From CAZPAN01 sp964428485 (lineage in GTDB: Bacteria; Actinomycetota; Coriobacteriia; Coriobacteriales; CADBOM01): a stretch of DNA of 21,623 bases. The notes under the pieces were generated by a model that searched no databases, was not told the DNA's origin, and saw only the letters and a list, made by a program, of their open reading frames with translations. Both the position numbers and the translations under genes were made by a program. The stretch's first letter is position 1; the number at the start of each line of letters is the position of its first letter. Location: positions 1 through 21,623 of the forward strand of contig CAYRYP010000019.1 in assembly GCA_964428485.1 (NCBI GenBank), given 5' to 3'. Positions 7,429-15,696 of the stretch are shown here, one piece after another.

Positions 7429-8334
7429 ATGGAGGGCGAGTTGATACAGGACATAGAGCCAATGGAGCTGGACGGCCGCTTCAGGACAAAGCAACCCGAT
7501 CCCGATGACAGGATAATGACCTTCGAAGGCAGATACGTCCTCGCGATCAAAGCCGACGATGGGATTAGACTGCCCACGGTGGCCGAGGTTGCAGACTCCA
7601 TGCCACGGCTGCACCTTGAAGCGATATACGGCTTCGTGATCCACGGTCCGAAGGGCGCTCCTGTAGGATCTGGGACCGGATCCTACTTCATCGGCCTTCG
7701 ACCTATGGGAACGAGCCTCTCTCAGATGCTGGAGTCCAACTCTCAAGATGGCTTTGGACTCTCGGATGTTATGGAGCTGGCCTCAAGCGGGCGCAGGGTG
7801 GAGAGGTTTGCAGCGGCCACTGGCAAGCATCTGCATAACTGGTACGACACCAACAGGGTGTGCGGCAGGTGCGGACATCCGATGGCGCGCTCGGAGCTGG
7901 AGCGCTGTCTTATATGCCCGGAGTGCAGCAACATGGTGTTTCCCAGGATTAACCCGGTGGTTGCCGTTGCGGTCACCGATGGGGAGAGGATTCTCCTCAC
8001 AAGGTACGCCGGGAGGCACTACCGCCAGAGGAGCATCGTCGCGGGTTTTTGTGAGATAGGGGAGACACCTGAGCAGGCGTGCGCTCGAGAGGTGTTTGAG
8101 GAGACCGGCCTTCAGGTGAAGGACATCGTCTACAGGAAGAGCCAGCCCTGGGGAGTAGACGGCAACATCATGATGGGGTTTTCCGCTGTGCTCGATGGCA
8201 GCGAGGAGGTGACCATCGACGACAACGAACTCTCCTCAGCCGAGTGGGTGGAGCGCTCCGAGATTACAGAGACCGACGATGACATGTCGCTGACACGCAG
8301 CCTCGTCATCGATTTCAAGGAAGGCAGGTTTTAA
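7429..8334 (+). CDS. nudC: NudC-type NAD+ diphosphatase (Nudix, zinc ribbon)
   Basis: A 301-residue enzyme that cleaves NADH/NAD+ to NMN(H) and AMP, and in characterised relatives removes the NAD cap from RNA. The zinc ribbon has Cys145, Cys148, Cys163 and Cys166 (CGRC...CPEC). The Nudix box runs Gly206 to Leu228 (G-x5-E-x7-REVFEETGL) with catalytic glutamates 221, 224 and 225. The NudC-specific SQPW element follows at 238-241. The N-terminal domain (about 1-130) is divergent, as is usual. The start is uncertain: ATG 7429 lacks a clear ribosome binding site, while TTG 7441 has GGAGGG (7431-7436) four bases before it; ATG 7462 is another option. It converges on the DUF2207 gene with 14 bp between stops. 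Confidence 0.88.
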   Translation: MEGELIQDIEPMELDGRFRTKQPDPDDRIMTFEGRYVLAIKADDGIRLPTVAEVADSMPRLHLEAIYGFVIHGPKGAPVGSGTGSYFIGLRPMGTSLSQMLESNSQDGFGLSDVMELASSGRRVERFAAATGKHLHNWYDTNRVCGRCGHPMARSELERCLICPECSNMVFPRINPVVAVAVTDGERILLTRYAGRHYRQRSIVAGFCEIGETPEQACAREVFEETGLQVKDIVYRKSQPWGVDGNIMMGFSAVLDGSEEVTIDDNELSSAEWVERSEITETDDDMSLTRSLVIDFKEGRF

Positions 8335-8348
8335 TACGGCGCCGTGGG

Positions 8349-10265
8349 TTAGCGTCCCCCGAAGCCGCCTCCGCCGCCTCCACCTCCGCTGCCACCGCTG
8401 AAGCCACCTCCACCTCCACCGCCGCTAGACGTCTTCGATGTGGCGGTCGACAAAGCGGAGTTGAACGTGGTGGTGATGTCTTCGATGGGGGAGTGCCCGC
8501 TGTGGATGTCCCAGTGCACCCAGTACCACATCGGGAAGAAGTACGGGTCCTCTATCAGTTCTGGCATTCTCGCCTCGAGCTGTCTGGATACCTCACGCGA
8601 CACGCCTAGGACGACGGCGAAAACGAGCAACTTCCTCCAGATCTTGACGTCGGTGGGTACGGCCTCCTTGAGGTTGGAGAAGTCCTTGAACCACCTGCGA
8701 AGCGCCTTGCACCTGGCATGTATCTCGACGGCCATCTTAGTGCGTCTGGTCATCTTGGACGAGAGTATGAACGACGGGATGGTGAAGACGAGGCAGATAC
8801 CAGCGAGGATAAACTCATCTCGCGACAGCATCGTCAGGGCGAGTATCGCGTTGACGACGGACAGCACGTTTCCGATGGTCTTGAGAGTATTCCCGCGTTT
8901 CTCGAACAGCTCGGCTAAGTTGCTGCGCATGGACAGCTCGGATCTCCAGAGGTTCATGGACGATCTGATTACGGAGGGCGAGGACTTGGCGATGGCCCTG
9001 AACGAGCTCATACGGACCTCGTTGGACCCCATGCCGATCTGCTCGAACACGAACTGGAGGGCGCGCTTGTCGGTAGGATCGGTTACCTGCGCCGCTCTTT
9101 CCGGGTTCCTTATGAGCATGTAGTCGACGATCTCCTTGCCACGCCAGTTCGGCGAGACGATCTTCTCTAGGGTTATGACGCCCTGCTCCGCGAGTGACAT
9201 GAGCGTCGCCGTAAACGCCACCGACTTGATATCGCCGTTTTCCCACACGATCGAAACTAGTGCGGGGTGGATGTCGGCCGGCACATCACGGAAGTACTCG
9301 TCGGAGAACTCCGGCTTGTACTCCTTTCCGAACTTGAGCCACAGGACAAGTATTACGATGAAGATCGCGGCGCTGGCGCCTATGACGCCGATCACCATCA
9401 AGAGGGCTTGCATGCGCTGTTGGTTTGCCTGATCGGCCCACTCCTGCTCCTGTTCGAGGATCTGGGACAGCATGTCCGCGTCGATGCTCTGGCCCGTGAA
9501 GTCGGTGAGCCAATCGGTGGGGAAGGTGGTGCGAAGCTCCACGTACTGCCCTGCGGACACGTAGGGGACGGTCATCGTGATGGTGCCGTCCTCGGCGATC
9601 GCGATGGAGCCGGTGAGCGGGCCGTGCCCCCATGCGCGCAGGTTGTCGCCCACGGAGACGGTCGCGCCTTCGAGCACTGGCATGTTCACGGTGACGGTCA
9701 GGTTGCTGATCGAGACCTCGGTGTCGGTGCCCACCAGTTGCCAGTAGAACTCAGCGACGTCGTTGTACATGTTTGCACCGCCGAGGATCGTATAGTGGAT
9801 AGTCACCTGATGCGTGGTTCCGTCGGCGAAGTCGTAGAACACGTAAGGGTCTACGCTCGTCACATTCCCGGAGTAGTCGACCTGGTTATCCACTGCGTAT
9901 GATGGGGTTGTTGCGTACCCGGTGGTCCTCCACTGGGTCTCGAACGGGATCTCTTCGAGGTTGACGAGGTTGGAGCCGTCAGCATTGGCTATGGTCACGC
10001 CGGTGACCTGTATCCCGTCGAAGGAACTGGTGCCTAGGTACCACCATAGCGCGTGATAGTTTCCGTCAAATAGGATGGTCCTGGTCTCGGAGACCTCGAC
10101 ATCGCCCGTCTCGAGCACGGTGGCCTCTATATTTACAGATTTGACGTTCATCTCCTTGGCCTGCGCTTGCGACGCAAAGGAGAGCGATAGCACCACCGCG
10201 AGAGCGAGCGTTGTGAGAAGTGCCACCAGCAGCGACACGGTGTTTGTTGACCTGGAGGATGCCAT
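8349..10265 (-). CDS. DUF2207 family membrane protein with glycine-rich C-terminus
   Basis: A 638-residue exported membrane protein. Residues 1-36 form a signal peptide with an Ala-x-Ala cleavage site (AQA before KEM). Residues about 37-285 form the extracytoplasmic DUF2207 beta-rich domain. A transmembrane segment lies at about 287-311, a cytoplasmic domain follows, and more hydrophobic segments lie near 460-505. The last 25 residues are almost entirely Gly with Ser and Phe, ending FGGR, a tail typical of this family. Function is unknown; these proteins are often encoded beside LemA, as here, where lemA is divergent across a 97-bp gap. The ATG at 10265 is preceded by GAGAGGGA. Confidence 0.86.
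   Translation of the reverse strand: MASSRSTNTVSLLVALLTTLALAVVLSLSFASQAQAKEMNVKSVNIEATVLETGDVEVSETRTILFDGNYHALWWYLGTSSFDGIQVTGVTIANADGSNLVNLEEIPFETQWRTTGYATTPSYAVDNQVDYSGNVTSVDPYVFYDFADGTTHQVTIHYTILGGANMYNDVAEFYWQLVGTDTEVSISNLTVTVNMPVLEGATVSVGDNLRAWGHGPLTGSIAIAEDGTITMTVPYVSAGQYVELRTTFPTDWLTDFTGQSIDADMLSQILEQEQEWADQANQQRMQALLMVIGVIGASAAIFIVILVLWLKFGKEYKPEFSDEYFRDVPADIHPALVSIVWENGDIKSVAFTATLMSLAEQGVITLEKIVSPNWRGKEIVDYMLIRNPERAAQVTDPTDKRALQFVFEQIGMGSNEVRMSSFRAIAKSSPSVIRSSMNLWRSELSMRSNLAELFEKRGNTLKTIGNVLSVVNAILALTMLSRDEFILAGICLVFTIPSFILSSKMTRRTKMAVEIHARCKALRRWFKDFSNLKEAVPTDVKIWRKLLVFAVVLGVSREVSRQLEARMPELIEDPYFFPMWYWVHWDIHSGHSPIEDITTTFNSALSTATSKTSSGGGGGGGFSGGSGGGGGGGGFGGR
8352..8428 (-). repeat. 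Low-complexity glycine-codon tract
   Basis: GGN-rich repeat (CCN/CCG/CCT on the plus strand) encoding the Gly/Ser/Phe C-terminal tail of the DUF2207 protein. It is imperfect, so slippage could change its length between strains. Confidence 0.75.
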
Positions 10266-10311
10266 GCCGTCCCTCTCTGTGTTTCCGCGGCGGTTCGAAG
10301 ATCGTCTGAGA

Positions 10312-10322
10312 TGTTAGCATAG
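10312..10322. promoter_or_regulatory. Candidate overlapping -10 elements for lemA and the DUF2207 gene
   Basis: On the plus strand TGTTAGCAT (10312-10320) is an extended -10 (TGn then TAGCAT) with about 40 bases to the lemA start. On the minus strand TATGCT (10322-10317) overlaps it and would give a leader of about 45 bases for the DUF2207 gene. No good -35 boxes are seen. Confidence 0.3.
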
Positions 10323-10362
10323 AGCCTAAACGGAACCTTCCTATATATCGAAAGGAACCAGC

Positions 10363-10917
10363 ATGCTCGTTGCCATAATCGTGATCATTGCGATCATAGT
10401 GATCCTGGCGATCTTCTGCATCGTGATGTACAACAACCTGGTCAAGCTCCGCCTGCGCGTGGACAACGCTTGGGCTCAGATAGACGTGCAACTCCAGAGG
10501 CGAAACGACCTCATCCCCAACCTCGTCGAGACGGTCAAGGGCTACGCGAAGCACGAGAGCGGCGTGTTCGAGAAGGTCACCGCAGCCAGGAGCGCCATCA
10601 TGGGTGCCGGGAGTCCCGCGGAGGCATCGCGGGCGGAGGGTGAGCTCGTTGGGGCACTCAGGTCGCTGTTCGCCGTCGCAGAGGCCTATCCGGATCTCAA
10701 GGCCAACACCAACTTCCTCAACTTGCAGGCCCAGCTCACCGAGACGGAGGACAAGATCAGCTACATGAGGCAGTCCTACAACGACACCGTCATGCGCTAC
10801 AACGTCGGCATCCAGACCTTCCCTGGCAGCATCTTCGCCAATATTGGACACTTTGAGAAGCGCGACATGCTTGAGGTCCCCGAGGAGACGAAGGCGGCGC
10901 CGCAGGTCTCGTTCTAG
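10363..10917 (+). CDS. lemA: LemA family protein
   Basis: A 184-residue protein with one N-terminal membrane anchor (about 2-22) followed by a long alpha-helical domain. The family signature is clear: YNNLVKLRLRVDNAWAQIDVQLQRR, then NDLIPNLVETVKGYAKHE, then FEKVTAARS, and a C-terminal YNVGIQTFPGSIFA. LemA proteins are widespread and of unclear function; the anchor leaves the helical domain in the cytoplasm or outside, depending on orientation, which sequence alone does not settle. ATG 10363 lies 6 bases after AAAGGA (10351-10356). It is divergent from the DUF2207 gene, a commonly seen partner, suggesting a shared envelope role. Confidence 0.94.
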   Translation: MLVAIIVIIAIIVILAIFCIVMYNNLVKLRLRVDNAWAQIDVQLQRRNDLIPNLVETVKGYAKHESGVFEKVTAARSAIMGAGSPAEASRAEGELVGALRSLFAVAEAYPDLKANTNFLNLQAQLTETEDKISYMRQSYNDTVMRYNVGIQTFPGSIFANIGHFEKRDMLEVPEETKAAPQVSF

Positions 10918-10974
10918 GGTGCAGGATCCCCAAGCGCGTCGAGCCACTGAGGGACGATTCTGTCTGCAGACGAC

Positions 10975-11946
10975 CTAGCGGCCAGAGTCCTTCTCCCGCC
11001 ACTGCGTTGGGCTCATCCCGGTCTCCGACCTAAACATTGCGTAGAAGCTACTCTGCCTGCTGTAACCCAGAAGTCCTGCGATCTCAGAGACCGAAAGACC
11101 GCCGTCTAGGAGCATCTCCTTGGCGCGCTCGGCGCGGAGTTTCCTTGCGAACTCTCCAATCCCCATGCCGGTCTCCATCTTGAATGCCGAACACAGTTTA
11201 CTCCTGCCCACGTAGAGCTCCGATGCCAACGAGTCGATGGTCATCCCGGATCCCAGTCTGGACTCTATTAGGCTCTTCGCCCTGCGCACGAGCGCTCTTT
11301 GCGATGGGGTTCCCTCGGCGAGGGTGGCTTGCCGCCTCGCCGCCGCTGATATCGCTATCTCCGCCATTATCCCGAGTACCATCCCTCGCATCCCGAGCCT
11401 GGCACCGACGCTCGTTGCATCTGCGTCCGACAGCGCTTTTAGTAGCGAGGTTAGCCTGGGGGTATGTGCCTCTGGGTCGATCGAGTAGATGTCACGGCAC
11501 AACTGTTCGTAGTCTCCAGGGTAGAGATCTCCTATGTCGTCCATGATTCCCGGCAGCATCAGCAGGCAGCACGAGGTGTAAGGCTCCATTGCGGAGATGT
11601 TAAAGGTGATCTGCGATTCGCTCATTGCGAAGCCCAGGATGTTGTCGTTAGCCTTTGGGCGGTCGATGCGCATCTGCGGGATCGACCTCGTGCACGCACG
11701 CGACATCGTACACACGCATGCGCATTCTCCTGGATGCTCGGTGAGCTCCAGGGTCTCGGTGAGCAGCAGGTCGTGCCTTGTTATTAGGAGGTCGGAGCCC
11801 ATCGGGATCACCTCGAGGATCCCAGAGCCCCAGGGTTTGTCGAGGACGCCCGAGTACCCGAAGTCAACGGGGATCTCCCTTATTCCCAGCTGCTCCGTCT
11901 GCGGCATGAAAAACGTGTGCATCTTGACGGGTACGTCGGCAAGCAT
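10975..11946 (-). CDS. AraC-family transcriptional regulator
   Basis: A 323-residue regulator. The C-terminal 100 residues hold the two AraC helix-turn-helix motifs: the first at about 236-256 (SLASELYVGRSKLCSAFK), the second at about 285-308 (VSEIAGLLGYSRQSSFYAMFR), ending with the usual SPTQWR. The N-terminal region (1-220) is an unassigned effector domain with a cysteine cluster CACVC plus Cys85 (Cys75, 77, 79, 85) and a CysCys pair at 126-127. It is divergent from two ABC half-transporters over a 164-bp region, the arrangement seen for YbtA and the siderophore transporter YbtPQ, so it probably controls them. ATG 11946 follows AAAGG at a 9-10 base distance. Ligand unknown. Confidence 0.88.
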   Translation of the reverse strand: MLADVPVKMHTFFMPQTEQLGIREIPVDFGYSGVLDKPWGSGILEVIPMGSDLLITRHDLLLTETLELTEHPGECACVCTMSRACTRSIPQMRIDRPKANDNILGFAMSESQITFNISAMEPYTSCCLLMLPGIMDDIGDLYPGDYEQLCRDIYSIDPEAHTPRLTSLLKALSDADATSVGARLGMRGMVLGIMAEIAISAAARRQATLAEGTPSQRALVRRAKSLIESRLGSGMTIDSLASELYVGRSKLCSAFKMETGMGIGEFARKLRAERAKEMLLDGGLSVSEIAGLLGYSRQSSFYAMFRSETGMSPTQWREKDSGR

Positions 11947-12110
11947 CTCACTGGCCTTTCGATTTCGTGCGCGGCTTTTTCGCGTTCGTACGCATATGGG
12001 GCCAGCGCCCCTTCGCCTCTTGTCAACGATGATAAGTTACCCTTGGAAAACTTAACCATTGGTTTCGCCATGTGGCTTCTGCTGGTGGCGGAGGGCAATC
12101 GGAGGTGATG
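11947..12110. promoter_or_regulatory. Divergent control region between the araC-type gene and the ABC operon
   Basis: This region must hold promoters for both directions. Visible elements are an 11-bp palindrome AACCATTGGTT (12054-12064), a GGGGC/GCCCC stem (11998-12011), and TATCAT on the minus strand (12034-12029) as a possible -10 for the regulator. The AT-rich block 12029-12064 is the likely operator area. No classical Fur box is seen. Confidence 0.4.
12101..12105 (+). promoter_or_regulatory. Ribosome binding site deciding the first ABC gene start
   Basis: GGAGG lies 5 bases before ATG 12111 and only 2 before ATG 12108. It lies inside the reading frame opened by the GTG at 12072, so 12111 is the preferred start. 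Confidence 0.7.
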
Positions 12111-13919
12111 ATGTCGGAGGAAAGCAGAGAGGGCAAGCCCGCCGGAACGCGCAGGCTGCTCGAGTTCGCAGGAAAGCGCCGCAGCCTTACGTATCTCGGA
12201 TGCGTGTTGTCCGCTGTGTCGATGATCCTGGGCTTCGGTCCCTACATATGCATCTGGATGGTTGCCCGGAAGATGCTTTCTGTAGCACCCGATTGGCAGC
12301 TCGCGACTGGGATTCCGGTTCTGGGCTGGTGGGCGCTGGGGCTGTCTGTGGCATCCATACTCATCTACTTCGTGGCGCTCATGTGCACACACATCGCGGC
12401 GTTTCGAACCGCGACCAACATCCGAAAGCAGTGTACGCACCATCTCGCACACTCCGCGCTGGGTTACTTCGACGCCAACGCCTCGGGTTCCCTACGCAGG
12501 GTGATCGATGGGTGTGCGGCCTCCACAGAAGGCTTGCTGGCACACAAGCTGCCCGACGCGGCGGGATCGATCGCGATGCTCGTCGGCGTGGTCGTGATCC
12601 TGTTCGTGTTTGACTGGCGCATGGGGCTGGCCTGCCTTGTGGCCGCCGCACTCTCGTTCTGCTGCATCTTCGCGATGATGGGCGGAAGAGGCAGGGACTT
12701 CATGATGCGCTACCAGCAGGCGTTGGTGAGGATGTCGAAAACGGGCACCGAGTACGTCCGCGGCATCCCCGTGGTCAAGGTGTTCCAACAGACTGTCTAT
12801 TCGTTCAGGGCGTTTCGAGAGGCGATCTCCGATTATTCGGAGATGGCGGAGAACTACGCAGTCAAAAACTGCCGGCTGCCGCAGGTGTTGCAGCTGTGCA
12901 TCGTCAACGGTCTCGTGATTTTCCTAGTGCCCACCGTTTTGGTGATAGCCCCGGGAGCCTCCGACTTCGCGTCGTTCATGGCCAACTTCGCGTTCTACGC
13001 GATCTTCTCAGGGGTCATCCCCACCGCGATGACAAGGATGATGTTCATCGCCGAGGAAATGCAGCTCGCGCAGGACGCGGTGGGCAGGATCGAGAGTGTG
13101 CTCGCAGCTCCCGTGATGGAGACTCCGGCCATCCCATATGTGATGAGCGACAACTCAGTGCGCTTCGAGCACGTAACTTTCTCCTACCCGGGTTCACAGA
13201 CTCCAGCTCTCGATGACGTGAGCTTCGAGGTGCTGCCAGGACAGACCGTGGCGCTCGTCGGCCCGAGCGGGGGTGGCAAGAGTACCGCCGCGAGTATGGT
13301 CCCACGCTTCTGGGACGTCCAGAGCGGCAGGGTGGTTGTTGGTGGCGCCGACGTACGCAACCTCAACCCGCACGATCTCATGGACAACGTCGCGTTTGTG
13401 TTCCAGGACTCTAGACTGTTCAGTCGTTCGATCCTGGACAACGTGCGAGCGGCTAGGCCCTCTGCTAGTGAGGAGGACGTTACCCGCGCCCTCTCGGCGG
13501 CGCGGTGCGACGACATCGTGGAGAGGTTACCGCAGGGCATCAACACCAAGATTGGCACTGAGGGCACCTATCTATCCGGGGGCGAGCAGCAGCGAATCTC
13601 TCTTGCCCGGGCGATTCTCAAGGACGCCCCGATTGTAGTACTCGACGAAGCCACGGCGTTTGCTGATCCCGAGAACGAGGTCCTCATACAGGGGGCGCTG
13701 GCCAATCTTGCCAAGGGTAAGACCGTGCTGATGATAGCCCACAGACTCTCCACCGTAGTGGGGGCTGACAGGATCGTCGTGCTCGACAAAGGCAGGGTTG
13801 CAGAGTCCGGGACCCACGAGGAGCTGGTCGGTGCCGGCGGCGTTTACGCGAGGATGTGGGACGACTACCAGAGAGCGGTCGAGTGGAAGATCGCCAATCT
13901 CGGCGGAGAGGGGAGGTGA
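12111..13919 (+). CDS. ABC exporter-fold half-transporter (permease-ATPase), first of a pair
   Basis: A 602-residue fusion of a six-helix transmembrane domain (about 20-310) and an ATPase domain. The ATPase has Walker A GPSGGGKST (384-392), signature LSGGEQQ (488-494), Walker B ending Asp512-Glu513, and H-loop His544. After Walker B comes TAFADPENE in place of the more usual TASLD; I associate this variant with YbtP/IrtA-type siderophore transporters (recollection, to be checked). The next gene starts 7 bp after the stop, so the two products probably form a heterodimer. With the divergent AraC regulator the set resembles YbtA-YbtPQ. Substrate is unproven; peptide or drug export is the alternative. 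It has no extra N-terminal domain. Confidence 0.85.
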   Translation: MSEESREGKPAGTRRLLEFAGKRRSLTYLGCVLSAVSMILGFGPYICIWMVARKMLSVAPDWQLATGIPVLGWWALGLSVASILIYFVALMCTHIAAFRTATNIRKQCTHHLAHSALGYFDANASGSLRRVIDGCAASTEGLLAHKLPDAAGSIAMLVGVVVILFVFDWRMGLACLVAAALSFCCIFAMMGGRGRDFMMRYQQALVRMSKTGTEYVRGIPVVKVFQQTVYSFRAFREAISDYSEMAENYAVKNCRLPQVLQLCIVNGLVIFLVPTVLVIAPGASDFASFMANFAFYAIFSGVIPTAMTRMMFIAEEMQLAQDAVGRIESVLAAPVMETPAIPYVMSDNSVRFEHVTFSYPGSQTPALDDVSFEVLPGQTVALVGPSGGGKSTAASMVPRFWDVQSGRVVVGGADVRNLNPHDLMDNVAFVFQDSRLFSRSILDNVRAARPSASEEDVTRALSAARCDDIVERLPQGINTKIGTEGTYLSGGEQQRISLARAILKDAPIVVLDEATAFADPENEVLIQGALANLAKGKTVLMIAHRLSTVVGADRIVVLDKGRVAESGTHEELVGAGGVYARMWDDYQRAVEWKIANLGGEGR

Positions 13920-13926
13920 CGCGCCG

Positions 13927-15666
13927 ATGTCCATGAAGGAGAAATACTCGCTGTCAGATGAGGGCGCGAGAAACATCAAGATCGGCACGGCCTGGACGGT
14001 CGTGGCAAACCTCGCCACCATGGCCGGCATGGGGATCTTGGTTATGCTCGGCTGGCAGCTCACTGACCACCTGGTGTCGGACTCGCCGCTGCCTCAGCTC
14101 GCCCCTTTCGCGATAGGACTTGCGGTGTTCTTCGCGGTGATGCTCGTGTCGCATTGGTTCCAGTACACCTACACCTACGGAGTGGTCTACCGCGAGAGCG
14201 GAAAGCTCAGGATCTCGCTGGCGGAGAGGCTCCGCAAGCTCCCACTGTCGTTCTTCGGTAGGCGCGACGTCGCCGACCTCACCGAGACCATCATGACCGA
14301 CGCCACCACGATGGAGCACGTCTTCTCGCACGTCCTGCCCTACCTCTACGGGACGTTTATATCCACCGGCGTCGTCGCGGTATGCCTATTCACATTCGAC
14401 TGGAGGCTGGCGCTTGCGAGCCTATGGAGCGTGCCCGTGGCATTCGTGCTGCTGTTTGCCTCGCGGCGTGCGATGCGCCCGATGCAGAAGCGAGTCAGGA
14501 TGCTGCGCGTGGGGATGTCCGACTCCATTCAGGAGCTACTCGAGTGCATTCGCGAGATCAGGGCCACCAATCAGGAGGAACGCTACCTGACCGACCTCGA
14601 CGATCAGATCGACGAGTTTGAGAACAAGACGATCATCTCCGAGCTCGTTGGCGGGATCTTCGTCAGCGGCGCGCAGGTGATACTGCGCCTGGGTATAGCG
14701 ACCTGCCTCCTTGCGGGCTCCGCACTCGTGATAGCGGGCGAGGTGGACTTCATGACGATGCTCTGCTTCCTGCTCGTGGTCTCAAGGATCTACGCCCCGT
14801 TCGACCAGGTGTTGATGATGATCTTCGAGCTGTTTGCCTCGCATGTGGCTGCGAGAAGGATGGGGGAGTTCTACGACGAACCCCTGGCTAGCGGCACCAA
14901 CGACTTCTCGCCCGAGGGGCATGACATCGTGTTCGAGAAGGTAGGGTTTTCCTACTCTGAGAGCGAGCCCAGGGTTCTCTCCGGGGTAAGTTTCTCCGCC
15001 AGGGAGGGCGAGATTACTGCGCTCGTCGGACCCAGTGGTGGTGGGAAGTCGACATGCGCCAAGCTCGCCGCGAGGTTCTGGGATCCGCAGGAGGGGCGCA
15101 TCACACTTGGTGGTGTGGACGTCTCGACCGTGGATCCGGAGACTCTGTTGCGCGACTACTCGGTGGTATTCCAGGACGTTACGCTGTTCGACGACACGGT
15201 GATGGAAAACATCAGGCTCGGGCGGCGCGACGCCACCGACGAGGAGGTGCTCGCCGCGGCTAGGGCCGCCAACTGCGATGTCTTTGTGGACGCTATGTCA
15301 GAGGGGTATGCAACCTTGATAGGTGAGAACGGTGCAAGGCTGTCGGGAGGAGAGAGGCAGCGCATCTCGATTGCCCGTGCCCTGCTCAAGGACGCTCCGG
15401 TGGTGCTTCTGGACGAGGCTACCGCCTCACTCGACGTGGAGAACGAGACCGAGGTACAGCAGGCCCTCTCAAGGCTCTTGGAGGGCAAGACCGTACTCGT
15501 GATCGCGCACAGGATGAGAACCGTGGCAAACGCGAACAAGATCGTGGTGATCGCGGATGGCAAGGTCGCAGAGCAGGGGTCGCCCGAGGAACTGATGGAA
15601 AGGGACGGCATGTTCGCCAGGATGGTTGAACTGCAGGGCCGTTCCGCACAATGGACGTTCGTCTAG
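13927..15666 (+). CDS. ABC exporter-fold half-transporter (permease-ATPase), second of a pair
   Basis: A 579-residue transmembrane-ATPase fusion. Six membrane helices occupy about 20-300. The ATPase has Walker A GPSGGGKST (368-376), signature LSGGERQ (472-478), Walker B Asp496-Glu497 followed by TASLD, and H-loop His528. All catalytic elements look intact in both partners, so neither nucleotide site is clearly degenerate. The reading frame extends upstream to 13798 inside the previous gene, but ATG 13927 with GGAGG at 13912-13916 (overlapping the previous stop) is the real start. Translational coupling with the upstream gene is likely. The gene ends at a stem-loop shared with the convergent methyltransferase. 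Confidence 0.86.
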   Translation: MSMKEKYSLSDEGARNIKIGTAWTVVANLATMAGMGILVMLGWQLTDHLVSDSPLPQLAPFAIGLAVFFAVMLVSHWFQYTYTYGVVYRESGKLRISLAERLRKLPLSFFGRRDVADLTETIMTDATTMEHVFSHVLPYLYGTFISTGVVAVCLFTFDWRLALASLWSVPVAFVLLFASRRAMRPMQKRVRMLRVGMSDSIQELLECIREIRATNQEERYLTDLDDQIDEFENKTIISELVGGIFVSGAQVILRLGIATCLLAGSALVIAGEVDFMTMLCFLLVVSRIYAPFDQVLMMIFELFASHVAARRMGEFYDEPLASGTNDFSPEGHDIVFEKVGFSYSESEPRVLSGVSFSAREGEITALVGPSGGGKSTCAKLAARFWDPQEGRITLGGVDVSTVDPETLLRDYSVVFQDVTLFDDTVMENIRLGRRDATDEEVLAAARAANCDVFVDAMSEGYATLIGENGARLSGGERQRISIARALLKDAPVVLLDEATASLDVENETEVQQALSRLLEGKTVLVIAHRMRTVANANKIVVIADGKVAEQGSPEELMERDGMFARMVELQGRSAQWTFV

Positions 15667-15691
15667 AGTCTGTCGCCTGCCCTGCAGACTC
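15666..15691. terminator. Stem-loop between convergent ABC and methyltransferase genes
   Basis: GAGTCTG (15666-15672) and CAGACTC (15685-15691) form a perfect 7-bp stem with a 12-base loop, beginning at the last base of the ABC stop codon. There is no T-run on either side, so it may be a weak or factor-assisted terminator. Confidence 0.4.
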
Positions 15692-15696
15692 GCGAG

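Noticed and set aside
8352..8428. CRISPR or tandem-repeat array suggested by repeated CCGCC/CCACC units
   Set aside because: It is in frame within the DUF2207 gene and encodes its glycine-rich tail; there are no spacers.
10066..10947. A 293-codon minus-strand open frame
   Set aside because: It lies antisense across lemA and overlaps the DUF2207 start; lemA has clear family motifs and a ribosome binding site.
10962..10971. GTCTGCAGAC palindrome between lemA and the AraC gene as a terminator
   Set aside because: A 10-bp palindrome leaves no room for a hairpin loop and has no T-run, so it is more likely a chance restriction-site-like palindrome.
13798..13926. Upstream extension of the second ABC gene
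   Set aside because: It overlaps the end of the first ABC gene in another frame; ATG 13927 has a good ribosome binding site and the family-like N-terminus.
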